Positions 49,188-57,369 of a DNA stretch of 57,369 nt are shown here, piece by piece. Positions within the stretch are counted from its first letter, which is position 1. Each line of letters opens with the position of its first letter. The notes under the pieces were generated by a model. The model did no database searches. It saw only the letters and a program-made list of their open reading frames with translations, and was not told the DNA's origin. The position numbers and the translations under genes are program-made. The stretch lies in the IMG/VR virus record IMGVR_UViG_3300013115_000339, positions 1 to 57,369 of that record, one strand, 5' to 3'. The DNA comes from a virus.

Positions 49188-52100
49188 TTATTCAATTTGC
49201 ACGCCACCGTGAATTGAATAATATTTTTCATAAATTCCTGGGAATTCATCCTTCAAGTATTGCCAGACACCAGACAATGAAGATGCCAACAATTCTTGAG
49301 TGGTTTCGCTAATTGTGCCAAATTCTCCGCCGCCCTGGACAAATGCAATCCCATGTGTATTGATTGCAGTCCATGTTCCGTTTGCGACCTCTACCCCGGT
49401 AACAACAGCCAAACGACCTTCTGTTCCATCCTCATTATTTACAGCCGGAACATATCCAAGATCTTCTGGGTGGTCATTTATTCGGAAAGCATTCAGACGA
49501 CTTCTCACCTCTTTCAACATTTCCAATCTCTTCGGTGAAGCCTCAACTTCTTCTTGTTCTTGGCCTTCTGCATGATAATATGCAGAAGCATAACTACTCA
49601 CCAACCACTCTTCTTTACTATACCTATCAATAATTTCAACCAATTTTCTTCCGGCAGTCCACTCAGTTCTTGTGCTAGAAGGAAGATGCAATATACCCAA
49701 CTTTTCTCCATAATGATTTGTCATGTCTCCCCGCGAACCGACTTGAGTTATTCCTTGCTCTCTGTTATTTGGATTAATAGATCGCATTCCAATTGTATAG
49801 ACGCTGGTTCCGTCAATGGCAGTTGAAAGCCCGGTCGAACCCTGTGCCGTAGAAACCAATTCAATAACAGGAGTATTGGTTGACCCTTCGGTATATATTA
49901 AATTGTTTGCTTTGCATTCCTGACCAGCACCTGCTCCCTCTACAATTTTAATTATTGTCTCTTTCGGAAGACCCAAGTTCTTGTCGAGTTTTGTGTCATC
50001 TCCAAAATTGTTTGGAACATATCTATGGGCGTCTGGAGACAAATGAATATGAGTAGTGTTTGAAGACGTATTTCTGGCTTGCCCAGAATAATGCCCATTA
50101 TAATAATGAGTTGTTCCTCCGGTTGTCAGAGTTGCAATTGCACCAGAATTAAATCCTGTGATTGTTCTTCCAGATGCCGTTCCCTGGAAACCATGAGATT
50201 TAATATCTGCGCCGGAAGCTGCCCAGTTTGCATCATAATACCCATCTGCAAATTGACTATATTTAATCTGACCAGACTCTTCATTAAATTCAGGAACAAT
50301 ATATCCAATCAGAGTACCTTCGGCGGCTGTCTTGGAGTCTCGAAAGTTGGGCTCTCGGACGGCAAGAAGAACTGCATTTGCTGTTTCGGCCCCAGAGGAC
50401 AATCTAATGACTTCATATGAACCATCAATTTCAGGTTGAAACAAGTCTGTTCCTGTACGAGAAAGGTAAATTTCATTTGCACGACTAAAGTATCGCTCGA
50501 CTCCGACATTTTCAAACAAGACTGTTGCCTTATGATTTGGCTTTAAGCCCTCTCCGTGTATAATAACATCTCTGGAACGAATATACGGAAGAATGCCCGT
50601 ATTTTTTATCATCCCATCGGTAAGGCCATGTGTGGTAATGGCGGCATCAATTTCACTTGTATTAAATTTTTGGTCTGTTACTCCTTGTAGAGAGATATTT
50701 TTTCCAACTTCTGCTGCATTCATACTTTCGTCTGAATTATGAAAAGAAGTTCCAATTATATCGTCACCCGGACGAAGAGCCCCGGAAATATCATCCCAAA
50801 AATCTGGCATTGCCTTAATTGCATTTGCAATATCGTCATAAAGAAGCTGCTGCCCATCATCTCCTTCATACTTAGGATCGGTTTCGTCAATTCCCGCAAG
50901 ATTATCAAGAACACCATTTACAAACGAATTGTATTCTGGAATCTTTGTCGTATCCATCCATCGGTCATTGTCCGGGGTTACCCTAAGAGTTCCTGTAAAA
51001 TTTTGAAGGTCAAATGGATTAACACTTTCTGCGTCTGTGGCTACTGGCTGAGTAATTAACGGCTTTACTGTATAGTCCAACATGACCACTTCTGGGCGAG
51101 TTGCTCGCGCTCCGGTTGTTGCAATCCCTGCCGAATGCTTGGTTTCGTCCGAATACGTCGCCATGTGTAAATTATAGGCTCCCCGCGTTCCGGGGATTCC
51201 TCGGGGTCGCATGACTCCCTTTCCAACTGCCGAACCATTTTTTAGGACATCAACAACGCCATGCCCATTAAAATTATCTACAAGAATGCCATTCTTGAAA
51301 CGAGAAGTTCCGTCTGCAAAAGTAACATCCATTTCAGATGCAGCCTTTTCAAGTGCATTCAAAGAAACATAATATTCAAGATTTTCTACTCTTTTGGCTA
51401 ATCTGCCAATATCTTTCATGGTATGGCGGCGAGCAAGATTTTCTTTAATTTGAACTTCTTTTGATTCAAACGTATAAGGAGGAATTTCAAGAGTAAAAAG
51501 AGTTAATGATTTATCATTGTCATCATCCTTCGGAGGATATGGATTTACAGCCGAAGTGCCTCTAATCATTTTATAATTACCATCATCCGTTACAACCAAT
51601 TTATCAATTCTTCCTGAAAAATGCTTTAATTTGACAGGAGTTGTCATGGGATTCGTTCTCAGGGCCAAGCCTGCACCACCACCCCGGCCAGCCTTGATTG
51701 ATGATCTTGTCGGAATTGGTGCCATCAAAGAATCTGATATGGTATCACTCGTTCGTGTATTTGAAGAAACATAGGCTCGAAAATCTAGCATATTACGAAG
51801 TGGATATGTCTTCTTTCCTCGACTGGTATATACCGGAATTTCGCTATATTTTAAATCTGCTTCAGTAAGAGTCTTAATTTTTCCGGCAACAGTTGCCCCT
51901 TCTCCTGCTGCTGCATCTGGATTGAATCCTTTAATAAATTCATCGGCAACAAATTTTGCAGTCGTGCTTGACGGAGAAGAAGTCACATCAATCAAACTAA
52001 CCTTTGCATAATTTCCTGTATTATTTGCATACTCGGCAACATAGGCAGACACCCCAGAATTTGAAGTAATTCTTTGCCCAACTTTAAATCCGGCTGTAGA

Positions 52101-55100
52101 AACAGAACTAAGAACAATATCTGTTGTATATTGATAAGAATCAACAGAAAAATAACTCGGGGAAGTAATGTTTTCTGCGGCGGCTGCTCCGTTAAAATCA
52201 GTTCCGCCCTTTGGCCCGGACATTCTCTTGAAATGGTCAAAGATAACAAAAAGATTTCCTGTCGGAGCATCAACGTCCGGCTTCAAAATAATAGAAGCAT
52301 TGTCATAAAACATGTCTCGTTGCCCGGAGTCAAAACTAAATCGAGAAGTTACATCCTTGTCTGCATTTGCAATATCCGTATTGGCAGTTGTATTATCAAC
52401 CTGATGAACCACCTTATGCAATTTAAATCCGTCTGGTTTCAATAAAGAAATTCGAGAACCCGAAGTTGTTCCATATCCGTCTGCAACATACACTTGCCCT
52501 CTGGAAAAATCTGTCAAATCTCCGCTGGCAGGCACAGTAATCGAATGCGATGTATTTGCAGCAATTCTACTCTTGTAAGCCGGGCTTGCAAATTCTGCCC
52601 GTGCAGTAAATATGAGAACATACTTCTGACCAGAAGCAAAATTGGGGCTGGTAGTGACTGTAATATTATCGGCACCATCGACCACAACTCGGGTAATCTT
52701 ATCAGTCAAGATCTCGCCCGTGGTCATATTGGACAGAATAAAGTTCTCTTTTATTTCGGCTGTAGAATCAGTATCCAAAGTTGTACTATATGGATATGCC
52801 TTCGGTCGTGCAAAAAATACAAAATCGCTTGCCACCGGAGCAGTTCCAAAGTCTAAGGTGGCGGCGCTGCCTCCGGCGGTCTTGACAGAACATTCTGTAT
52901 AATAAACTATAGTATTACCAGCCAAGCCACCGTCAAAAGTTCCAACCGTCTTTAGCGTCTTGGTTGCCTGACGGCCCGTAGAAAACAAAAGAGCATCTTC
53001 TCCCTCTGGCGTTTCTCCATACTTATTATATTTACACTCCCCATCAACTCGATTCCCATATACTTCATCAGTCAAAAGACTTATATCCTTATCCTTGATT
53101 CCAGATATTGGATCAATGTCCCACATTTGATTTAGTGTGGCTGGATATTGGCCGACACCTGTCGAAGTCATATTTTGATTATAGACAACAGATCGAGCCT
53201 GCTTCATTGTGAGGTTTATTGTATACTTATCTCCATATTGAGGTATGTATGGGGCCCCGTCCTCTTCTAGCGGTCTGTCAAGGATAACCATTCCTCGCTT
53301 TGACCACCCATTTCGTATATTGTATTTTGTTTCTGCCGAGGAGTTAGTTCCGACATAATCAACAATAGTTCTCGGAGAACAATTTCCTACCGAAATGCTT
53401 GCGCCAATATATGATCCATTCCATGCAGCCGAAGAATTTTCATCAAGAACGAGCGTAGAATACGGGCTTGTGTTTTTGCCAGACGTTCGATGAAGTGACA
53501 TCGGGCTTCCTGTTGTAGATGCTCCTGAAAATTCACCGCCCGCAATAACAATTGCAGTTGCATTTGAAGTAACAACATCCCTAAAATCAACATTAAAATT
53601 GGCATCAGAAGAACCGACAGCAGAAATCTTATCGTTTGCAGTAATTCCGTTTGGCCAGGTCGAGTGTGTATACGTTGTAAAGGCTGCATTTCCTGTTGCA
53701 GAAACATCAGTAATAATATTTGTGACGCTCGTCACATTTGCAATTGGAGAACTCTGAAAATCGCCCAGCCAGAGACTATATACATCTCCAAGCCTTCCTG
53801 CCTGTTTTGATTTTGTCGATGCCTTTTTATTGTATACCATCTGAATGGGTCGGACGGTTCCAATCAAAGTGGAGTTCCATGTGTCTGTCGTGGTCAGCGA
53901 ATGATCTCTTACCAGTTTATGAGGAACACAATGCACAGAAACTGCTTCTCCGCGACGGCCCTCAAGATCGGTGTCTGCGGTAGATTTTCCGGCACCAGAA
54001 CCTACAACAAAAAGCCCATTTGCATTTTCTGGATGAGCAACCGCTGCCGCTCGATCATAGACCAAAACAAAATTATCTCCATAATCATTTTTTAGATTAA
54101 GATCTTCGGTAAGAAGATCACGACCCTTATCAACCTCAACAATATTTTGATGATTTAACGAATGGCGATTCCCCTTAACATAAGAAACCCCTTCTGATAA
54201 TTTTGCAACAAGTTTTGGATTATCCCTTGTTGTCTTATTTTTAACATTAATATTGTATCCCTGAACAATATAATTTCCACTCTCTTCGTATGTTCGTTTG
54301 GCTAATTCACGACCCAGAACACTATAAATCCCATCTCCTGTTCCGTCTTCGCTGACCAAAAGATTTCCAGTATCAATTCTTGCAATTTCAATAAAATTTG
54401 GAACAGTTCTTTCATCAAAAAGAACTCCCTCTCCAATCTTAATTAAAGTTGTTTCTACTTTATATCTATCTGCACCGGGCGCCGAATAATTTGAAGTATG
54501 CGAAGATGGATCAAGACTTCGCGGATCAGTTTGGTCAATGGACTCACTTATTGCCAAGCCAACGCGATATGTTGTTGTATTATTATATTTGGCAAGTTTT
54601 ATACTCCCACCTGCCGATTTAATAAAAAGACCCTTCCAAAAATAAACTCCCGGCTCGACAGTAAATGAAGAAGAAGACCCATAATGTCGTTGTTTATTCT
54701 GTGAATCTAATTCTAATGTAGTTACTGTATATCTGACCCTTCCGCTAACGGCATCACAAATTCTTAATGTTTCATCTGCACCAAATCCTTCATCTTCTCC
54801 CTTTAGCCATTTAAAATAAATTGTATCTGGATCATGAAGTTCGGCAGGAATCACTCCAGTAATTCTTGCCTCAACAGCAATATCTGCTCCGCCCGATGAT
54901 GCCTGAGAAGTTTTTCTAATAAGAAGGCCGGGTGTGATGTCACGAATTCTGACAGGATTTCCGTGGATGTCTTGCGCCTTTACTGCCAGCCATTTTGTAT
55001 CATTCCTGTCATATATAATTTTCCCTCCCCACACCTTTGCCCCATCTTTGAATATATGCTTACCAAGACGTTCAAGTTGATTTTGAAAGAAAGTTTGTAT

Positions 55101-55214
55101 TTGTGTTAACTCTCTGGCCTGAACTGCCCGGCCAGGCTGAAACAACAAACGATAATATTGATTATCTTCATTAAAATCATCATAATATGGATGTCTGTTA
55201 AAGTCGATAGGCAT
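49188..55214 (-). CDS. Large baseplate structural protein, DUF4815-type
   Basis: A 2008-aa virion protein. The N-terminus is diagnostic for DUF4815: PYYDDFNEDNQYYRLLFQPG, then RAVQARELTQIQTFFQNQLE and RLGKHIFKDGAKV (residues 8-62). Near residue 1550 is the segment LPYIRSRDVIIHGEGLKPN, which in related proteins precedes the DPLAQTF domain. Here that domain is absent and lies in the next gene instead. The remaining C-terminal 450 residues are beta-rich and end in FPGIYEKYYSIHGGVQIE. It sits after the gp8-like gene, where T4 has baseplate genes 9-12, so it may be a gp10-like wedge or fibre-anchor protein. AAAGGAAA precedes the ATG. Confidence 0.8.
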   Translation of the reverse strand: MPIDFNRHPYYDDFNEDNQYYRLLFQPGRAVQARELTQIQTFFQNQLERLGKHIFKDGAKVWGGKIIYDRNDTKWLAVKAQDIHGNPVRIRDITPGLLIRKTSQASSGGADIAVEARITGVIPAELHDPDTIYFKWLKGEDEGFGADETLRICDAVSGRVRYTVTTLELDSQNKQRHYGSSSSFTVEPGVYFWKGLFIKSAGGSIKLAKYNNTTTYRVGLAISESIDQTDPRSLDPSSHTSNYSAPGADRYKVETTLIKIGEGVLFDERTVPNFIEIARIDTGNLLVSEDGTGDGIYSVLGRELAKRTYEESGNYIVQGYNINVKNKTTRDNPKLVAKLSEGVSYVKGNRHSLNHQNIVEVDKGRDLLTEDLNLKNDYGDNFVLVYDRAAAVAHPENANGLFVVGSGAGKSTADTDLEGRRGEAVSVHCVPHKLVRDHSLTTTDTWNSTLIGTVRPIQMVYNKKASTKSKQAGRLGDVYSLWLGDFQSSPIANVTSVTNIITDVSATGNAAFTTYTHSTWPNGITANDKISAVGSSDANFNVDFRDVVTSNATAIVIAGGEFSGASTTGSPMSLHRTSGKNTSPYSTLVLDENSSAAWNGSYIGASISVGNCSPRTIVDYVGTNSSAETKYNIRNGWSKRGMVILDRPLEEDGAPYIPQYGDKYTINLTMKQARSVVYNQNMTSTGVGQYPATLNQMWDIDPISGIKDKDISLLTDEVYGNRVDGECKYNKYGETPEGEDALLFSTGRQATKTLKTVGTFDGGLAGNTIVYYTECSVKTAGGSAATLDFGTAPVASDFVFFARPKAYPYSTTLDTDSTAEIKENFILSNMTTGEILTDKITRVVVDGADNITVTTSPNFASGQKYVLIFTARAEFASPAYKSRIAANTSHSITVPASGDLTDFSRGQVYVADGYGTTSGSRISLLKPDGFKLHKVVHQVDNTTANTDIANADKDVTSRFSFDSGQRDMFYDNASIILKPDVDAPTGNLFVIFDHFKRMSGPKGGTDFNGAAAAENITSPSYFSVDSYQYTTDIVLSSVSTAGFKVGQRITSNSGVSAYVAEYANNTGNYAKVSLIDVTSSPSSTTAKFVADEFIKGFNPDAAAGEGATVAGKIKTLTEADLKYSEIPVYTSRGKKTYPLRNMLDFRAYVSSNTRTSDTISDSLMAPIPTRSSIKAGRGGGAGLALRTNPMTTPVKLKHFSGRIDKLVVTDDGNYKMIRGTSAVNPYPPKDDDNDKSLTLFTLEIPPYTFESKEVQIKENLARRHTMKDIGRLAKRVENLEYYVSLNALEKAASEMDVTFADGTSRFKNGILVDNFNGHGVVDVLKNGSAVGKGVMRPRGIPGTRGAYNLHMATYSDETKHSAGIATTGARATRPEVVMLDYTVKPLITQPVATDAESVNPFDLQNFTGTLRVTPDNDRWMDTTKIPEYNSFVNGVLDNLAGIDETDPKYEGDDGQQLLYDDIANAIKAMPDFWDDISGALRPGDDIIGTSFHNSDESMNAAEVGKNISLQGVTDQKFNTSEIDAAITTHGLTDGMIKNTGILPYIRSRDVIIHGEGLKPNHKATVLFENVGVERYFSRANEIYLSRTGTDLFQPEIDGSYEVIRLSSGAETANAVLLAVREPNFRDSKTAAEGTLIGYIVPEFNEESGQIKYSQFADGYYDANWAASGADIKSHGFQGTASGRTITGFNSGAIATLTTGGTTHYYNGHYSGQARNTSSNTTHIHLSPDAHRYVPNNFGDDTKLDKNLGLPKETIIKIVEGAGAGQECKANNLIYTEGSTNTPVIELVSTAQGSTGLSTAIDGTSVYTIGMRSINPNNREQGITQVGSRGDMTNHYGEKLGILHLPSSTRTEWTAGRKLVEIIDRYSKEEWLVSSYASAYYHAEGQEQEEVEASPKRLEMLKEVRSRLNAFRINDHPEDLGYVPAVNNEDGTEGRLAVVTGVEVANGTWTAINTHGIAFVQGGGEFGTISETTQELLASSLSGVWQYLKDEFPGIYEKYYSIHGGVQIE

Positions 55215-55249
55215 GAGATTTCCTTTTAAAATCTAACTTCTTATATTAT

Positions 55250-56971
55250 TTAGAACTCAAAAACAAATTTAAAATTTTCTTTTTGGTCTATTCTTCTTGT
55301 AATTGGAGAAATGTTTTCATGATATAATATTTCTCCTGTATATTTAGCAAGTTGAGGATTAATTACTGAATTCACAGGTTTTATTTCTGAATTAATTGGA
55401 TACTTATGAAATGCCAAATTGGCACTTGCAATTGTTGCAGTATCTCCTAATCTATTATAAACAACATCTCCATTTGCAAACTGCCCCTGCACATCCGATA
55501 ATGCCAAATATTGATTCTGAGAATCTCCACAAATACTATGAACTAGGCCCGATGCAGATTCAGATCCAACCGGGTCACTCGTATTGTACACCCTTTGGTC
55601 TTTTTCAAATTTAATACTGGTCGGAGAAGCAAAATAAAGAGTTGTTCGTGCATCATAAGACGCACCATATGCAGGCAGTCCAGTAACAGAATTTATTGGA
55701 TTCTTTATCAAACCCACCTGTCGAATTTCATTATTATATCCTGCAAAAATTCCTGTCTGATGATCTTTTGGTAGAGGGGTTTCTGGAGAAACAATTACAT
55801 ATTTTGCATTCAATTCCATCAGAGGATTATATCCATGGCCTCCGCCCGATGGGGGAATTGCAAGATCTACCAATGCACCCGTACCGTCATACAGAGAATT
55901 TGTTGTGGCATGATAATGGCCCAAAACAGAAACAGTTGCATCTGAATTTGCATAATTAGTTCCGGTCAATGCAACATCAATAGAAGTAACATTTCCATAT
56001 CTGTTAACATTTCCAATTCCCAAAAATCCTCGACCATTTATATCGCCAGATACAGTCACTATCGGACCAATCTTAAACATGTCTCCATTTGCAATATTAC
56101 TGACCGAAGTATTAAAAAATAAATTTGTTGCCTTGTCTTGTGAATATCCAACATCTCTCTCGACACCATCAGGCCAAGAATCAGAAATTCTCCTATAAGT
56201 CCCCTTTGCTTTTCCTGATGTAATCATGAATGCACAATTATTATAGTAGTCTTGTTGGATCGCCAGACCAGAATCTGCAATTATTTTCAACTGGTTTGTT
56301 GCAGAGTTTGCATGAACCGTTGTGTAAATAGTTGCATTCGAGGCAAGAGCAGAATAGCTGCCATTGACAAATCCGTGGCCACGATAATATGCACCAATTC
56401 CTGTACTACTGTTTGCAGAAATGGGAAGATGAAGAATCCTTCCTAATTTACTAAAACTCGAAACATCTCCATCTCTGAATGCAGGAATTACGGTTGATGT
56501 TGCAAACTTTTTGAAAGTTGTTTCTGGAATGGTATACATATATTTCCAGACATATCCATCAATTTCTTTCGTGGCTCCCAAGTTTTTGTGTGTTGGTTTT
56601 GACGAAGATGGAGAATATCCATTGTTGTCAATACATTTATATACATCTCTGTCCATCACTCCTGCAAGAACATGATAATTGGTCCCCAACTTGGTGTTTG
56701 CAGAATGATACATTTCATATTTGGTTCCAGTCAACCAATCATTTCGCTTAATTCCAAGAGAAACTTGATTTCGATTGACACGAACCAAACCAGCCATTTT
56801 GTTCCATATATTATTATGATCTGCGGGAACATCATTTGCCGAAGGAGGATTGTCTTCGTCGGCCCAGGCGGCAACCTTTCCTACATAAAGATATATAGGA
56901 TCTCTTGCAAATGAATGTGCAAATGTGTTTGCGTTGTATACGCTAAACTTTTTTCCAATAAAAGATGGCAA
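55250..56971 (-). CDS. 8: Baseplate wedge protein, gp8-like
   Basis: A 573-aa protein whose first 170 residues follow T4 gp8: PIYLYVGKVAAWADEDNPPS (25-44), HNNIWNKMAGLVRVNRNQVS, RNDWLTGTKYEMY, VYKCIDNNGYSPSSSKPTH, and EIDGYVWKYMYTIPE. In T4, gp8 is a dimeric baseplate wedge subunit of 334 aa. Here the C-terminal half is much longer and holds extra beta-rich sequence. The start is TTG, with AGGAG 9 bases upstream and no better ATG near. It begins 31 bases after a TATAAATA late promoter. Confidence 0.8.
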   Translation of the reverse strand: MPSFIGKKFSVYNANTFAHSFARDPIYLYVGKVAAWADEDNPPSANDVPADHNNIWNKMAGLVRVNRNQVSLGIKRNDWLTGTKYEMYHSANTKLGTNYHVLAGVMDRDVYKCIDNNGYSPSSSKPTHKNLGATKEIDGYVWKYMYTIPETTFKKFATSTVIPAFRDGDVSSFSKLGRILHLPISANSSTGIGAYYRGHGFVNGSYSALASNATIYTTVHANSATNQLKIIADSGLAIQQDYYNNCAFMITSGKAKGTYRRISDSWPDGVERDVGYSQDKATNLFFNTSVSNIANGDMFKIGPIVTVSGDINGRGFLGIGNVNRYGNVTSIDVALTGTNYANSDATVSVLGHYHATTNSLYDGTGALVDLAIPPSGGGHGYNPLMELNAKYVIVSPETPLPKDHQTGIFAGYNNEIRQVGLIKNPINSVTGLPAYGASYDARTTLYFASPTSIKFEKDQRVYNTSDPVGSESASGLVHSICGDSQNQYLALSDVQGQFANGDVVYNRLGDTATIASANLAFHKYPINSEIKPVNSVINPQLAKYTGEILYHENISPITRRIDQKENFKFVFEF

Positions 56972-57001
56972 AGAGTATGTCTCCTGACAGATGTATATTA
57001 C

Positions 57002-57009
57002 TATTTATA
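57002..57009 (-). promoter_or_regulatory. Late promoter TATAAATA (baseplate and fibre operon)
   Basis: Exact octamer on the minus strand in the 47-base gap before the gp8-like gene, 31 bases from its TTG start. No other exact element occurs on this strand until 18530, so it may serve the whole fibre cluster. Confidence 0.8.
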
Positions 57010-57018
57010 ATACATTAT

Positions 57019-57369
57019 TTAATAATTAATATTCCAATTATTTGCTCCAACTGCTGTGGGGGCATTGTATCTATATGGATGCGGATGATTATTTCCTGAC
57101 ACATACACCCAATCTATCTGGTTTACTGTTTCGACGCCTGCATTCATATCATACCGCAAATATGTAATTTTCTTTCCTACCCATTCAGCCTGACCAGACA
57201 AGTCAAAATACTTCTCCGTCCAGACATTAAGCCCGTTGTGGCCATCATCTCCGAGATCAGGGAGGGAATGTAAGGTTTCACTATCATCGTTCTTCCATTT
57301 GAATGCATATGTGTTTGATGTTGGCTCCATTCCGGCGGCGGTCATCTTATATCTAAATCCTACCTTGTC
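57019..57369 (-). CDS. C-terminal end of a beta-rich virion protein (partial)
   Basis: The last 116 residues of a gene that starts beyond the right edge; the frame is open to the edge with no stop. The text FDLSGQAEWVGKKITYLRYD followed by QIDWVYVSGNN resembles the ends of the jelly-roll domains in the fibre genes of this window (MWEIDYVGAR, LFEIDYVRVK). It is probably a carbohydrate-binding-type domain of another tail or baseplate protein. The short ATG reading (57345) is internal and not a real start. Confidence 0.6.
   Translation of the reverse strand, partial: DKVGFRYKMTAAGMEPTSNTYAFKWKNDDSETLHSLPDLGDDGHNGLNVWTEKYFDLSGQAEWVGKKITYLRYDMNAGVETVNQIDWVYVSGNNHPHPYRYNAPTAVGANNWNINY

Overview
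This window is a dense, one-directional piece of a T4-like (myovirus) phage genome. Every gene I can support lies on the minus strand, so transcription runs from high to low coordinates. There is no gene-free stretch longer than about 150 bases, and I saw no tRNA, CRISPR array, insertion sequence or host gene block. The T4 core order is clear: neck 13-14-15, terminase 16-17, sheath 18, tube 19, portal 20, prohead core and protease 21, scaffold 22, capsid 23, then uvsY-uvsW-55-47-46. The divergence, the DUF4815-type structural gene and the order after gene 23 suggest a marine, cyanophage-like or 'far-T4' relative. The host cannot be read from this sequence.

Layout in the direction of transcription. 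Positions 57369-45943: the end of an adhesin-like protein, a gp8-like baseplate wedge protein, a 2008-aa DUF4815-type protein, a 986-aa structural protein and a 76-aa coiled coil. Positions 45929-28290: one giant gene of 5879 codons built from repeated modules, with two LamG-like domains. Positions 28269-20068: three related tail fibre/adhesin genes, the last with a polyglycine-rich C-terminal part. Positions 20047-18098: five small, mostly unrecognised genes. Positions 18111-5984: the neck, packaging, tail and head block. Positions 5869-5366: a tube-fold-like protein. Positions 5213-1: a recombination and late-transcription block (UvsY, UvsW, late sigma gp55, Mre11-like gp47, then Rad50-like gp46 running off the edge), with a complete aspartate carbamoyltransferase gene (pyrB) inserted between 47 and 46.

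Regulation is legible. Six exact TATAAATA elements (T4 late promoters) stand 20-60 bases before late genes, and the gp55 late sigma factor that should read them is encoded here. The recombination/pyrB block instead follows a perfect host-type sigma70 promoter (TTGACA, 16 bases, TATAAT) at 5330-5357. A two-sided terminator hairpin follows gene 23. Several intercistronic hairpins sit next to ribosome binding sites of head and tail genes.

The most unusual items are the phage pyrB inside the 47/46 recombination pair, the 17.6-kb modular fibre gene, domain shuffling among the three fibre genes around a shared SKPGANV seam, and the apparent split of a DUF4815-type protein over two genes. All family calls come from reading motifs by eye; no database search was possible.
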